Assembly (NCBI GenBank): GCA_026399445.1 | Contig: JAPLRA010000120.1 | Span: 1 to 6,343 of the forward strand | From: Sulfuritalea sp. | GTDB lineage: Bacteria > Pseudomonadota > Gammaproteobacteria > Burkholderiales > Rhodocyclaceae | Direction: 5' to 3' | DNA length: 6,343 nucleotides | Part shown: piece after piece, positions 6,111 to 6,343 of the stretch | How the letters are laid out: each line of letters opens with the position of its first letter | Position numbering within the stretch: the stretch's first letter is position 1 | Translations under genes and position numbers: made by a program | The notes under the pieces: generated by a model | Seen by the model: the letters and a program-made list of their open reading frames with translations, nothing else | What the model was told of the DNA's origin: nothing | The model's database searches: none

Positions 6111-6343
6111 TTACGGTAGTGCGGATTCGATGTTCGTGACGGCGTCGGGATCGTGCTCGGCAAGATCGCCGCGAATTACGTCGCGGCGCTTGATCCTTAG
6201 TGGCTTCAATTCGTTGCGCAGAGCGTCGTAGGCGGTCTCGGCGGCAGCGCGATTATCCTGACTATAGTTGCAGACGTAAAGATCGAGCGTAACCGCGTCG
6301 AGCTCCGGCCAGGTATGGATCGCCAGATGCGATTCGGCCAGCA
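6111..6343 (-). CDS. speD: S-adenosylmethionine decarboxylase proenzyme (partial, N-terminus beyond right edge)
   Basis: The frame enters at the right edge and runs 76 codons to TAA at 6113-6111, so only the C-terminal part is present. It opens with LAESHLAIHTWPE, the self-processing site of SpeD. The proenzyme is cut between Glu and Ser of ESH, and the Ser becomes the pyruvoyl cofactor. Compared with the T. maritima enzyme (Ser63, His68, Cys83), Ser, His (+5) and Cys (+20, in YVCNY) are at identical spacing, so the visible catalytic residues are intact. SpeD makes decarboxylated AdoMet, the aminopropyl donor for spermidine. The sequence around the Cys is VCNYSQDN in place of the commoner FTCG, suggesting a divergent subgroup. 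The tail from about residue 60 (AEHDPDAVTNIESALP) is not recognisable. First visible gene of the minus-strand run. Confidence 0.9.
   Translation of the reverse strand, partial: LAESHLAIHTWPELDAVTLDLYVCNYSQDNRAAAETAYDALRNELKPLRIKRRDVIRGDLAEHDPDAVTNIESALP

Noticed and set aside
4177..6231. Plus-strand open frame of 684 codons, the longest in the window
   Set aside because: It lies antisense to trpB and the SPOR gene, which have clear family motifs. High GC with third-position bias keeps this antisense frame open. Its translation shows no recognisable domain.

Overview
The window looks like a chromosomal segment of a Gram-negative proteobacterium, most likely a betaproteobacterium (Rhodocyclales-like is my best guess). 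The evidence is GC-rich coding with strong third-position GC bias, a lipoprotein MltA, the division/cofactor cluster coaE-zapD-yacG facing a MutT/ThiE-like fusion gene, and a DUF815-type ATPase. The genus is inference. Coding density is very high: the longest gene-free gap is the 46 bp between the two divergent genes near the left end.

Layout. Left edge to about 602, minus strand: the N-terminal two thirds or so of an MltA-type lytic transglycosylase lipoprotein, cut by the window edge. From 649 to 2442, plus strand: a DUF815 AAA+ ATPase, broken into two overlapping frames at about 1107-1123, then a Nudix hydrolase fused to a thiamine-phosphate-synthase-like domain whose start overlaps the ATPase stop. 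From 2446 to the right edge everything is on the minus strand. In transcription order this is speD (partial), a TrpB2-type tryptophan synthase beta-like enzyme, a membrane-anchored SPOR-like protein, coaE, zapD and yacG. The two blocks converge with only 3 bp between stop codons.

How the genes fit together. coaE (last step of CoA synthesis), zapD (FtsZ bundling) and yacG (gyrase inhibitor) form a housekeeping cluster well known in beta- and gammaproteobacteria, often next to a mutT-like gene. The SPOR-like protein and MltA both concern the cell wall. SpeD (polyamine synthesis) and TrpB2 (PLP enzyme) are metabolic, and nothing in the sequence ties them functionally to the division genes beyond tight spacing. 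Short gaps (7, 6 and 32 bp), small overlaps and a Shine-Dalgarno placed over the trpB stop suggest one co-transcribed minus-strand unit, possibly with an internal promoter ahead of zapD.

I found no mobile element, CRISPR array, RNA gene or convincing new system. The points most worth checking are the lesion in the ATPase gene, the loss of expected metal and substrate residues in the ThiE-like half of the fusion, a cysteine cluster in the MltA leader region, and the unusual upstream partners of coaE.
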